From Parelaphostrongylus tenuis (taxonomy: Eukaryota > Nematoda > Chromadorea > Rhabditida > Metastrongylidae): a DNA stretch of 64,000 nucleotides. A model generated the notes under the pieces. That model saw only the letters and a list, made by a program, of their open reading frames with translations. It was not told the DNA's origin and searched no databases. Positions 25,455 through 37,900 of this stretch are shown here, piece after piece. Position 1 is the stretch's first letter, and each line of letters starts with the position of its first letter. The stretch is from positions 1 through 64,000 of the forward strand of contig JAHQIW010000621.1 of assembly GCA_019055375.1 (NCBI GenBank). The letters run 5' to 3'. Made by a program: the position numbers and the translations under genes.

Positions 25455-26828
25455 GTAATATGAAAGCGATACTGGCTGAGGAGTGTCCTCAGGTGCTCTG
25501 GTGCATTACCTCGTATATGTGTGTTTACTCAGCGCTCTCTCTTAATGATCATCTCCGCATTTCCTCTTCTCGTATCTTCCCTAAGAGTCTATCTATACAT
25601 CGACAACTTTTCTGCGAGTTTTTCTTCACACTATTTCAGTGCTCAAAACATGCTTAGATTGTTTATTTCTTTTCAGCGGTCTCAAGCAACATTCACACAT
25701 CCACTGCAGTTCGAAGCCATTTCGTTGTCACATCTGTAATAAGGCCTATACGCAATTTTCAAATCTCTGCAGACATCGACGAATTCATCTTGTAAGATTT
25801 GATTTCATTCCTCGATGCGACACTGCCCAGTTAGCAGAGCATTGCTGATATTTAGGATGGTTGGCAATGTCCATTGTGTCGACAGTCTTTGCCATCCCAT
25901 AGTGCTCTCGTAAAGCATCGACCGTTGTGTGAAATGGCATCCGCTCTCTATAAACCATTGATTCCCCACTTGCCCATTCCAAGCATCTCTACTCAGATGG
26001 CTTCCACGTATTGGCCTCACTTAATGCATATCGCTACTCAAGTGAGTTTTAAATGGAAAGTATTTGAATTTATTCCTCCCATATGATATTTATCGTTTGA
26101 GATGCCTTCTATTCCAATTGGTATGTGTGGACAAATGGATGCGTATAAAATGTTTAACCCTAGCTCGGATGTCGAAAGTTCGCCGCATTCGAGGTAAGTT
26201 CAACTCCAAACCATTTCTGTGATCTGATAATCAGCAGTAGCAAAAACTATAGGTCTTTCCATGAACTGCCAAATCTTTGTCTTCCATTTGCAAATCGTCA
26301 CCTTCATCTTCCATAACTGTAGCAGGCAACAGAATAAATGAACTAAGATTTTTCAGATCTGTTTATTCGCTTGTTTTCAGTGGTCCTACAAGTGAGCACT
26401 CATCTTCTGAACGGAAAGGAAGTCCATGCTCAGAGGCTGAGGCAAGTCCATTGGATTTGACGACAAAAAAAGAGGAACGAAAATCTGAAAGTGAAAGCAG
26501 TGATTCTGGCAACGAAGACGAAAATGAAGTATTGTCATTCACGAAGCGAACTGAATCTACTAAACCATGCCTCACTCCAACGATGAATCCATTCAGGTTT
26601 GTTCCGTAACATATAAAACAAAACAGTTTTGTAAGGCTGGCGTATTCTGATGAAAACTAGTGCCAGTTTGCAGAAAAATATGATTTAAACAACAATGCAT
26701 TTCTGTGTGTATTTTGAATTTTTCGTTAGGAGAGAATATTATAATTATTATGGTATATGTGAACCAACATCGTTACATTTCACATCACTGTGATACCTGC
26801 TTTTTTTCTACCGTATAGCAAAAATGGG

Positions 26829-27095
26829 GAGCGCATAGCGTTGTGGTCAGAGGTCTCCTGCAATATACACGACGTTGATTCGATCCCACGCTTCCAGCTC
26901 ATGAAAATTTCCGTCCTTCGGGGTTGGAAGATTAAGAACAGACTGTCTAGGAGGATAGCGGATACGACCCAACACATTGATAGATTCCGACGCGCTTCTG
27001 TATAGGGCCACATAGTCATTGTGTTACCTCTTGCGCAGTTTGATGAAGTCGATCGTAGCGTATTTCTCAAGAATTGATCAACACCAAAAATGCTA
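26829..27095 (+). repeat. SINE-A copy, diverged, in an egl-43 intron
   Basis: Head 'gagcgcatagcgttgtggtcagagg' (box A) and 'gttgattcgatcccacgc' (box B), ending 'attgatcaacaccaaaa'. Same strand as the gene; lies in the intron before the C-terminal finger exons (26597-27130). Confidence 0.75.
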
Positions 27096-27811
27096 CCGTC
27101 TTTAATGTAGCCGAATATGTCTGTATTCAGCTCTTCGGCATTTCTTTCTTTATTACAACGGCCGTTCCCCTATTCGACACCGTCATCTTTCGCCGTCTCA
27201 TCACAAATTTCGAAAACAGCTAAGGACCGTTACACTTGCAAATTTTGTCAAAAGGTTAGTTCATAAAACTCTTTGAAAGTAGTGTGAAATATCCAGGATG
27301 GTTACCGGCAAATACGGCCTTAAGGTTTTTCCTCGTTCGGGCGAACTTGACTCGTCACCTGAGAACGCATACTGGAGAGCAGCCATATAAGGTTTGTCAA
27401 CATAATTATAATATAAGAGCTAGTCTCCTTTCAAGACCATTAGAAATGAATCATTTGCGTAGCATTGCTATAAGAATTAATACGTTCATCTTGACGCGAA
27501 GGCCTATTAAATTTTCTTCAGTGCTCAGACAATCATAAATCGTAGAGCTTTAGTGTCAGTACTGTGAACGATCCTTCTCGATAAGTTCGAATCTACAACG
27601 ACATGTGCGCAACATTCATAACAAAGTAAGATTAATATTAGCATTTTTTCAAATATTTAAAAGAATTTGTTGCGTTTTTATTGTTTTAGGAACGACCATT
27701 TCGTTGTCCACGATGCGATCGGTGTTTCGGACAGCAAACAATCTCGACCGACATCTAAAAAAGCATGACACCAGTCCCGATCTCTCACTTACCACTATGC
27801 TCAAAATTTAG

Positions 27812-28972
27812 ATAGAAGAGCAGCTCTGTACTCCCAATGAGATATAAGAAGAGAAAAACGGAAATGTAGTTTTCCAGATTGATTCGCTGCTGTCCTATTT
27901 CAGGTTACGATGTGATATGCAGTCGACGGAAAAATGCATTATATATGTAACGACTCATTGCAATGTCGATTAAAAATGATTTATTTGCATTTCTTAATCA
28001 ACACTACGAGATCCTATCACAAAACAAGCATAGATACACAATCTGCTTCATCGTTGTCGTCTGTTTTTCTTTCAACAATTAGCATAGTGACAGTAATGAC
28101 CTTGTAACGAAACCACTACAACATATGGCAAGATTCATCAATTCGAATCTACCTGCAAGTGATTGAGCCACGATCTGGGGAGGGGCACCTGTTGTCGTTA
28201 ATTGGTTCCGGAGAGACAATGCACCTCGGACGAAGAACGGAAGTGAGCCTCCTCAGGGTCGCTCAAAGACTACGTCCTCCCGAAGATGATGATTATTTGC
28301 CAATATGCCCAAAGCTCATGCATGGAATAGAACTCGTATTCTTATTACGATAATTATTGACACGTAAACCATAGAGCAATTAGGATAATATCAAAAAAGG
28401 AATGTGTGATAACTGAGGAAGTGAAAATCAGATCTTATGAATGATCGTTATCCAAGCTTATTCGAGGTCAGTAAATGTTCTCTTTCAAGAATGATGGCTG
28501 ACGTTAGGACGATTTCGTCTTCAATTCTGAATGTGCTGTACCATACCATATTTGAATAATCGGCTGTTATTTCTCGACTTCACAAATACCCATTTCAAAC
28601 AAATTCAAAGGTTTATACATCAAACGAAGTTTACCATTTAACTTTTCAAAACTCTTGAACTTCTTTCAAATCTTCTGCTCTAACATACTTTTCAATTTCC
28701 TTTTCTTCTTTGGCTTCTGAAGCGGTTGTGGACTTTGCTTATTAGGCAGACATTTGAATTAAATTTGCACTGCGATTATGAAATGTTAATCAAGTAAATA
28801 GATAGGGTGCAGTGTAGTAAGTCTAGGCTCTGAAGAAAACTCGCCAAAACGTCAGCCACCTCTTCAGAAAGATGACAACACTAACCTCGGGTAAGCTTAA
28901 ATAAGCAAAACAGTAAGGAGGACAATACTCGTTATTTAAGTCAAGGTACAGTGAGGTACAGTCTTTCGAGAT
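27812..28972. other. Gap between egl-43 and thymidylate kinase (convergent 3' ends)
   Basis: About 1.16 kb separate the two stop codons. A 64-codon ORF at 28159-28353 has no recognisable features. At 28830-28860 a 'ctgaagaaaactcgccaaaacgtc' stretch resembles motifs at ends of mobile repeats. No AATAAA was obvious for either gene. Confidence 0.5.
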
Positions 28973-31900
28973 TCAAATTGCATCAATTTTTTTGAGAGTG
29001 CCATTGCGATCAATTTGCGAATAAATTTTTTGCACTACAGCTTCAACTGCTTCCATATCTTCATCTGCATTTATGGTCTGAAAATGTACTATTTTATCTT
29101 CACTCGTCACAGCATAGGCAAATTTGTTATGCACCTGCCAATAATTCTTCTGCAACTGTTGCATGGCACAGCGTACTTTTTCTTGTAACTGATCATCTTC
29201 AAGACGTTCGTCACCGTATCCGTCTCGCTGTTGTGCAACTTGTGGCGAAACTTCGAAGAACAGTACCACATCAGGGCATGGTAGGCCGATGTCAGCCTGT
29301 CGCACCCAATGTGGGTCAAGTCCTAAAAACTTCATACAATCAGATAAATTTCTTGTCAACAACTCCTAGCTGGCGGTACGACATCTAAAATTCAAAACGC
29401 CGCCAAAAAGCTAAGTTCTGGTACATCTATTAAAATTATCGAGAAAAATGAGAGCGTTAGCAACTCTGAACTAGATTCAGATATTACTTTGCATAATATA
29501 CACTAACATAACCTTGCCTATTCTCTCAATGTGCTCCAATGCTTTTTCTTCCCAAAAGCAGCGAAATTACAGATAAGGTCATACAATAATTATTATTGGA
29601 GGTTCTAAAATATAATGAGGTCCTTAATTGAAAAGAAACAACAACAGACTGTTAGCCACTTTCCTTATCAAATGCTTCAATCAAGGTATTATACGTCATA
29701 ATAGGAAATTACCTTCTCAAACGATCAACAACATCACTTTAAACTTCATTTTCTAATAATTCTAGAACAGTAATCTTCAAAGCAATTCCTGCGCCCTCAA
29801 GATCGCATCGTCACATCTCGAACGTTTTCCAAGCAGGAGCTAATAACGACGAAAGAGACGGTAGATTGCCGACTTCACCGGTTCTTAAGACTCCGGAAAA
29901 AGCTCATGGAAGCAACCAATACCAACACATCAACCGGATGTCAGTGTTATTGGCAATGGCCTTCCGAGGCCATATTCAACTACCGTATTCCGTGTATGTG
30001 TGTGAGGAGCTTTCTCGTCGCCGTGACGGCAAGATCCAATTGATGTACCACGCTTCAGCACCTATTACCACTAGGTGGACACCAATTTCCTTACGCAACA
30101 CGTCTATTTACACTCAATTACTTACCAGCCTAACCCGGCCACTTTGATGTGCACTCCATGCATTGTGCCTTCGGCTTCATTGCCTTCAACGCAGTCATGC
30201 CTAACCAAGCTAAACCGCTATTATCTTGGCCACACAATCAAAGCAACACCGCTCGTCCGTGAATTATATCATAAATTCACCTTATGTGGAACTTGTCGGC
30301 ATCTGCCTCTAATAAATCATGTAATAGATCTATTCATTAATGAAATGTCAGGTACACCAAAATCCACATCCCTTGGTAATCTACCTGATCATGAGAACTA
30401 TTTTACAAAAAACTTCTTAACAAAAAAAACCCCGTGTGTTGCAATTGCGATCCCAATGCAATGATAATGTCGCATTAGAAGACCATGTCACTTGAAAATT
30501 TTTCCAAATCTGTATGCTTTAGCGAATGATCTGAAATACATTGTAGTTTCCTAGGAGTGGAAAATTTAAGCGATCAGAAAAGTATTTAGGCAAGCTTACC
30601 ACTTATAGAACCGTAAATAAACACAAGATTATTTACGCGTACTAGTTTCGAGACAATCACGAATTTTGCACTGAATAATTAACCAACTTGATGAGATATT
30701 ATGCTTTGCTCTCAGTCCTTTACAGTATTTCGAGACAACAGGGGTATATTCATTATATCTGGACATATGTCTATCACTCTTACAATACTGTAAGTCTGAT
30801 GGATGTGCTGCCTCAATTCAGCGGAAAGAACATGGCACTAACTTTTGAGCACAATGTGGCAACCATGTGGCAAGCACAAGAGAGTTTGACAATGAGAAAG
30901 CGCGCTTAGCCAATCGCTTCCTTCCTTCCGCAATCTTCCCTCCATCACAAGCCGAGCGACTAATCGGTCCTCTCCCCTCTCTTCTGTCGTCGTACACCTA
31001 ACATACCTATTCCATAGCCCCATCCCACTATGCACATCAACGCATCGATTATAAGGAACACTCAACCAATGAGCGACACGTTTAGCGCTGACGACAATTG
31101 TAGGTGAATACATCTCTATGAAGTGAAAGCGATGAAATAGCGATATACACTTCGATGAGAAAAAAACATCTTCATGCTTTGTAAAAGCTGGAATTCGAAC
31201 ATTCTATTCTGGGCTCGAGTATGACTTCAGTAACTATTTGGCATAATAAAACGAATATAATGAACCACATGCAAATTTCGTATAAAATGGCACAGCTGAG
31301 CTTCGTTATGATGTTTTCGACACATGCTGATTCACTAAACCAGCCTACGTCTCTATACAATAATATTCCAGTTCTGGTTGAATGCTGCAACTTGTCGTTC
31401 GTTCTCGTCAAAGGATACGTTACCAAATCACTTCCTCTGACATGAGACTATTTGTGACTACGACGAGTGGAAATCAAGATGGAGCTCGCAATTGATTCAC
31501 CTAATTAACGACAAATTTTGAATTTTTTTCTTTACTTCCGACGTTCCATAATGTGCACATCCGCACTTCCTGTATTTTGTGGTTTCCTCGCCCCTCGCAT
31601 CCACAATGATTTTCGATTCCTCAATGATTCAGTTACTGGGTGAACATTTTCGGTAATCTTAATAAACTTAGGTGAACGTTGGTTGGTCGAATCGATTCTC
31701 GCTGTAATCCTAAAGTGGTCGTCCACGCTGAAGTGTCCCCAAATTTTCATCATAAGCAGCCGACAGGATTCTAAATTGGAGATATGGAGTCGATCGTACA
31801 AGTCTGCCATTATTTTCCACAACCGCGGAGGAAAGCAGTACCCGAGTGGCTAGTTACGGTGCACTAGAACCAGCAACTTCCCCCGCATTGAACGACAACA

Positions 31901-34900
31901 ACACCACTATGCTACTCACGACCTTCTTCCTCGGCAGACGGCTTAAGTGCCTGAGTGCGAAAGACAGAAATCTGCTAGCACACTTGCAACGACGCCTCAC
32001 TTTTGTTGTGCTCACTGTGGCCTATGGACGTCACACTGTATTCCCACAGCTTTTTTTGCTTTTGGTCCTCCAACTATCTTTTAGTAATTTATGCTTTGTA
32101 AATGAGGACTTTTCGAAGTTTTGAAAAGATTTTTGCTCTCCTCTCATCCTATGCATGCCTCATGCTCTAGTGAACACACGAATGAGTTTGGTGCATACAT
32201 CTTTTGTAAGTGTGAAGGAAAAACACTCGCCCACTATGCAGCTACATTGCTGTCAGCATCCACTGAAGTTACATATGCTGTGAAAGGATATTAGGAAGTT
32301 TTTCTTGTGATGTTCTCTCACTTCAAATAATACTCGAGGCCATCTATTTTATTTTACGCAATCTCTCATAACAATTTACTGCTTGATTTTTTTTTTACCC
32401 AGCACTTCCTGCACTCGATTCGTCTCCTAGCATTCATTCTCTACGGAGACCATCGAAAATTCCGTGTTATTTTGGCTGGTGTTCAGGACTTGATCTTCTC
32501 TATGGAAGTCGTAGGATGTCGATCGAGACCTTGCATATCTCCTCCTTGCAATCTTGGAGTAGCTGACGTGAGGCGTTTCTTGTTGTTCACTTGATTGAAC
32601 TATAAGAGAGTACTGGAGAAAGGGATCAAACCAGTGCCTTGCTTATCACCTTGCTTCCTTACACACTGTATCACTGATCAATGAGCTAGCAGCCTTCAAA
32701 GTCATCTTGGTGATTGGCACTTGAAAATCAACGACTTGCTTGCCAAGACAATGCGTTGCACACTGCATGCGATGGCACGTATGGAAGCAAGGGGCATTTC
32801 TACGTCTTCTAGCTGACCACATTTTCTACACCGCAGAATCTTTGCAAAACAATAGTCTCTCATCAAGAAATAGAATTCATCAAAGGGACACTTCTTATGG
32901 GTCACGCCCGCCACCGTATTGTGCCCGGTAAGATGCTGATTAATAAGAAGCGAGGGAGAAACCTTTTTGTAGTTCTTTTCGGTTATGAAGGCACAAATAT
33001 ATATCCGACCTCATTCGCTGGACAGAAACTTTTCGTAGGAGTATTAGTAATCATTCAAAAGCTCAAACTCTGGCTACGGTCATATGTAACCGGCTTTGAA
33101 AAAAGCCTTTTTTTACGCTGTTATGAAAGGAGTCCCTTGTGTTTAACAAATGCACATTTCTAACCAGACAAAGCTCTTTCTTTGTACTATTAATAATCAT
33201 TAGATAACGTAGTGTTTGCGGATTCCAACGCTATGTATATCCCGAAGAGACCATTTCTCTGGAACGCAGCAGGGAAGACAAGCTTCATAATCAAGGTCGG
33301 CTGACGCGATGATCGATAGAATTTCGAGTATAGGAACGTGTAGAAAAATCTCGTAGTATCTGAATGTCCTCGAGTCACTATTGGAAGCAATTAGGACATA
33401 TTGGCCTGCTGAATTCCAACGAATTGATCATAATGATGTTTAATTTATACGTATTCATGGCAAATAGAAGTAATCTGAACTCTATTTGTGGCAGAGTCAT
33501 ACGATTTATCTGGAGTTTGTCTTTCACAGTGGAGAAACAACTTCTAATTGAATGATAAAGATAGCACTAACATAAGACTGGTTCGGAAATCTATCGACTA
33601 TTGCGCAAGCCACATTGTCCGCCTCATCCAGCGCCCGTGAATTGGCCAAAGGCCACCTTGCTTGCGCATATAAATCAGTCTTATTGTCCCTGATGCATTG
33701 CAAAGAACCGATCTTTTCAGGATATAAGCACAACGCTGGAATCAGCAAACATTACACTTTCGAATGATTACTGAGAGTCCGAACAAAGAGCTTTGTCCGG
33801 CGAGAAATATGCACGTGTGGAAACCATTTTACCTTAAATTTTAGAGCGTTATAAAACAGTCTTTTCAAAAATCGGCCATGTACAGCTCTTTCCAGAGTTC
33901 CAAGCTTTCGAATGATTTCTAACGCTCCTATCAAAAGTTCCTGTCCAGCGAATGAGGTCGGGTATTCATTTGCCCCATTATGACCAAAAGAACCCTTTTT
34001 ACATCAATTTTACTACCGGAATGAGTATGACTTTTATAGATGTCGAAACGATCGCTCGGGCAACTCCATTGTGCTATCAAGAGGTAGCACCTATCGTCAG
34101 AGTATCAGAACCAACTATAACAACTCCTATTGGTGTCATAGCGGTTACTCTCGCAACTCCATTATGGCACCTATAGGTGGCACTCATCGCCAGAGTGTCA
34201 GAATCCACCATAATGCTCCTATAGTTGTCATAGCGGCTAATCTCGCAACTTTATTATGCTATCTATAGCAGGTAGCACTTGCCACCAGAGTGTTAAAACT
34301 CAGCGAAACCTTTTAGAAGAGAAGAAAAGCAGCTGGAAATTAATACCCAGTTTATGACCAACCGATTATGACCACTATGGGTGTCATAGCGGCCACTACC
34401 ACACCTTCGTTATGCCGCCTATAGATATCCGCCAATATATCAACCCCCCCCCCCCCCCCCTCTCCAAAAAAGAAGACTTTTTAGTTGTCATGGCGGCTAC
34501 TCTCACAACTCCATCATGGCACCTGTAGGTGATACTCATCTCCAGAGTACAAAAAGTCATTGATTGAAGGGGAAGAAAAACAGTTGGAATATACCTACTT
34601 CATGATCAAAACTATATATTTGGTACCTATCTACAATTCTGAAGCCCTTGGAATTGCATACCCATGAAATACTCAACAGCCGATATTTTACATACTCATG
34701 AAACCTACATATTGCTTGACAATGTCAAAGTGCTCTATACAGTACTCATTACTACAGTTGGGTCACCCAAATGACACAACGTTCAAAATTTCCAAATGGA
34801 AGCTCAGCTATTAAGCCAATATTACCATAAGCTACTTATGCCTTATCCTCTCTTCATAAAGTACAAATAACATAAGGATAGAAGGCCAAACAGGCACAAA

Positions 34901-37900
34901 AGTCTGTTCGACACTTGTCCATTGTAAGGCGACAAATGAAAAAGCGATCTCATTCGCTGGACAGGAACTTTTCATAGGAGTATTAATAATCATTCGAAAG
35001 CTTGAATCTCCGGCTGAAGCTCCATGTAACCAATTTTGGAAACGGCTTTTTTGACGCTGCTACAGAAGAAAAACCTACGTGTTCCACACACACATTTTTT
35101 TTCGCAAGACGGAGCTTGTTCTTCAAACTATTAGTAATCATTCGATAGCGCAGAATTCAAATATTTCAATGCTCTGCTTATTTTCCTGAATAAGCGTTTC
35201 TCTGCAGTGTAGCAGGGAAAATAAGACCGAGTTTTACACGTTCAGCTCCTTGTTTACACTCTAACTCACGATTCGGGGACCTGATGGCTGCAGATTCGAT
35301 GCGGTAGTCGGCCACGACCGATCGATTGGCTATTCGAAGAAATGCGATTTTTGTCATTCGATTAGGAATTTTTTCTGCGCTTCGAAAGCAATTCCAGAAT
35401 AAAATATGACTCAGATATTACAACAAATTCTCCACAAGTTCATGTGCTTCTCATGGTTCCAGCAAAGTAACAGTTGAATTGCACAGCCGATGTGAAACAT
35501 AATCTCATTTTAGACTTTACAGCGTTATAAAAGGATCTTTTCAAAAGCCGGCCATGTATGGCTCTAGCCAGAGATTTAAGCTTTCGAATGACTACTAACA
35601 TTCTCTTGAAAAGTTCCTGTCCAGTGAATAAGATTGATTTTTCATTTGTTGCCTTATAATGAGCAAGATCGGTCTATTCAATTCCTCTGAACGAGCGGGA
35701 ACAACTCATTAGCTCTGCTGCGCAGTAGGAACAGGTGCAGCCTGTTAAAGCCTCTCGGATCGCTTTAATGATCAAAGAAAGTCAACTGATATAGCGATAT
35801 CCAGAAGAAACACGAGGATAAAATTCATCACAGAACAACAGGACAAAAGCTTTACATCCGACTGTTTTTATAAACCTCGCTCGGAACAATTTTAAATCTG
35901 ACAAGATAGCCTGAGCCTATCATGAGGTCTATTATGGCGCTATACAGTTTTGGCATTGCAGCCGTATCAGTAGCACAGTAACTTCCACTTAGTTAATCCC
36001 CTACGGGGTGACAAACCCCACAGCAATGATAAATTCTACCAGTCATGAGACGATCGACTGTTGGTCACTGCAATGTCGGGAGACTTCATCACCTGACTAT
36101 GCGGTGATTTGAAAATAATTCGGAATCGATTCCTTGATATGTAGAGGGATATCCCCCTACAAGCGATTGGCTAACACCGAAGGGCCCCGAGCTATTGACG
36201 AAGCTGCAATGCCGAAACACGTGTCTAGTACTGTATATGTGCCGTAGCAGATTTCATGGTAGACTCAAGAGGGTTATCTGAACAAGAATGACAGAACCTG
36301 GGCGCACAAGATCTTGCAAGCATTCTTGATAAATTCTGGATTCTCCATCAATCCAAACATTGGATCGTAGGAAGGAATGACTCGTAATCACACATAATAT
36401 AGCGCAATATAAAGCTGCAAAGGACAAAACTCTCAACTTTAATAAACCCCTAGGGATTCCGACATGCATTCGACTTCAATCGTTAACTTCTCTTGAGGTT
36501 ACTGAATGCATATCGGGCCTTCACAATGACTCGCAGTGGTCTATTGATGTATCAAGTCAGTGCTGCTATCTTCTCAGACAAGTCTACGTACCAACTCAGC
36601 GACCGCGGAGGGATGCAAGGCTTGGTGAGCCTTGAGTGCGAGACCGAACCTTCCATCATCGACCGATCGACCTTGCGTGCCGCAGAACACCTCTAAGCAC
36701 TGCGCCACATGCTCTCAGCGCAGGCTCTGTGGGAATGCATTAGGAGTCCATGTGTTCTATGCACGGTTTGTCCTCACTTCGAGAGCTCAGTGACCGACCC
36801 ATGATATGCGGTATGTAGAACGTTATTTTGCGCTTGATGCGAGTGAAATCCAGGTTTGGTGACTTCTTGATTCTTTTCTGTTAGGCGGCGACAAATGAAT
36901 AATCGACCCCATTTGCTGCATAAGAACTTTCCATAGGAGTGTTAGTAATCATTTGAAAAGTTAAATCCCTGGCTAGGGCCGCAGCACATGGCCGGTTTGT
37001 CTAAAACATCCTTTTATGGCACTGTGAAATCCAAAGTAAAACTATGTTTCACACCCGCCTCGCGTCCTCATTTTTATCACGCGCTTAATTCGCTGGAAGC
37101 TCGAAAAGTATATGAACAAGTCGAGGAAAATTTCGTAGTAACAGAGTTGATCGTTCTATATGGAGTTTCTTCCAAAGCGTTGAAAACATTCCTAATTGAT
37201 TAACAAGTTCAATCCCACATGTCTAACACTTTCAGGCTGTCGATCCAATCGCCCCCATCCCGGGCTCGTAGATTAGCCGGTAAATAAACTCGCCGAATAT
37301 GTGAGACTACATCATATTTTTCCTGCAGTGAAACGGTTTTTCCTAGAACATAAGCACAGCGTTGGAATCATTGATACTTAAGCTATTAAATGATTACTAG
37401 TAGTCTAAAAAAGGGAGCTCTGTCCGGCTAGATTTGAAGCACAAATCTTTTCTTTCTCCTACAGCGCTCTCAAAAGAGCTTTTCTAGAAGACAGACACAT
37501 TTTCTAATTCTTCGAAACGTGTGCTATCGAAAGAGCACTAGCAGTCAAAGAGAGGAGTTTCGTCCAGCGAAATATAAGCGAGATAACAAAGAAAAACGAG
37601 TGGTCGTGTAGAACATATTTTTGTTTTGAATTTAACAACGTTATAGAAGGGTGTTCAGAAAAACCGACGATGTACAGCTCTAGCCGGAGATTCAAGCTTT
37701 CGAATGATTACAAACATCCCTATCAAGAATCCTCGTCCAGCGAATGAAGTCGAATACTCACTGTCGCCATCTAACAGAAAAGTAGTACTTTTCTGTTGAG
37801 TGATAGAAGTGTCTGCCATCGCCTTGTGGTCAGCCTGATCTTTTCAGCTCTGAGGTAGGCGAAACCAACAAAATATCAACTCTCATGCTAAATTATATTG

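Larger units (their letters stand above)
24009..27811 (+). pseudogene. egl-43: egl-43 / EVI1-MECOM-PRDM16-type zinc-finger factor, with frame breaks
   Basis: Nuclear DNA-binding regulator; in C. elegans egl-43 acts in neuron migration and anchor-cell and gonad development. Exons: 24009 or 24063-24214, 24940-25067, (25424-25454), 25677-25791, 25856-26041, 26102-26193, 26381-26596, 27131-27254, 27325-27391, 27554-27625, 27690-27811. Content in order: SRDIASGERLLM, like the end of a PR/SET domain; a long Glu/Asp run; C2H2 fingers [40 protein letters not shown] and WQCPLCRQSLPSH; ASPLDLTTKK, a CtBP-binding-like PLDLT motif; an acidic-Ser segment; then the EVI1-type C-terminal triple finger ([44 protein letters not shown]). 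Two exons are out of frame by one base: 27325-27391 has one base too many at GGG 27339-27341, and 27690-27811 has one too few near 27741. The join into 25677 also fails unless a 31-base micro-exon is used. An assembly error in a live gene is as likely as a true pseudogene. The upstream PR-domain exons were not found. Confidence 0.85.

Noticed and set aside
30075..30464. A 129-codon ORF in the kinase intron as a nested gene
   Set aside because: No domain, no splice or promoter context, overlapped by another long frame; looks like a chance or decayed repeat frame.
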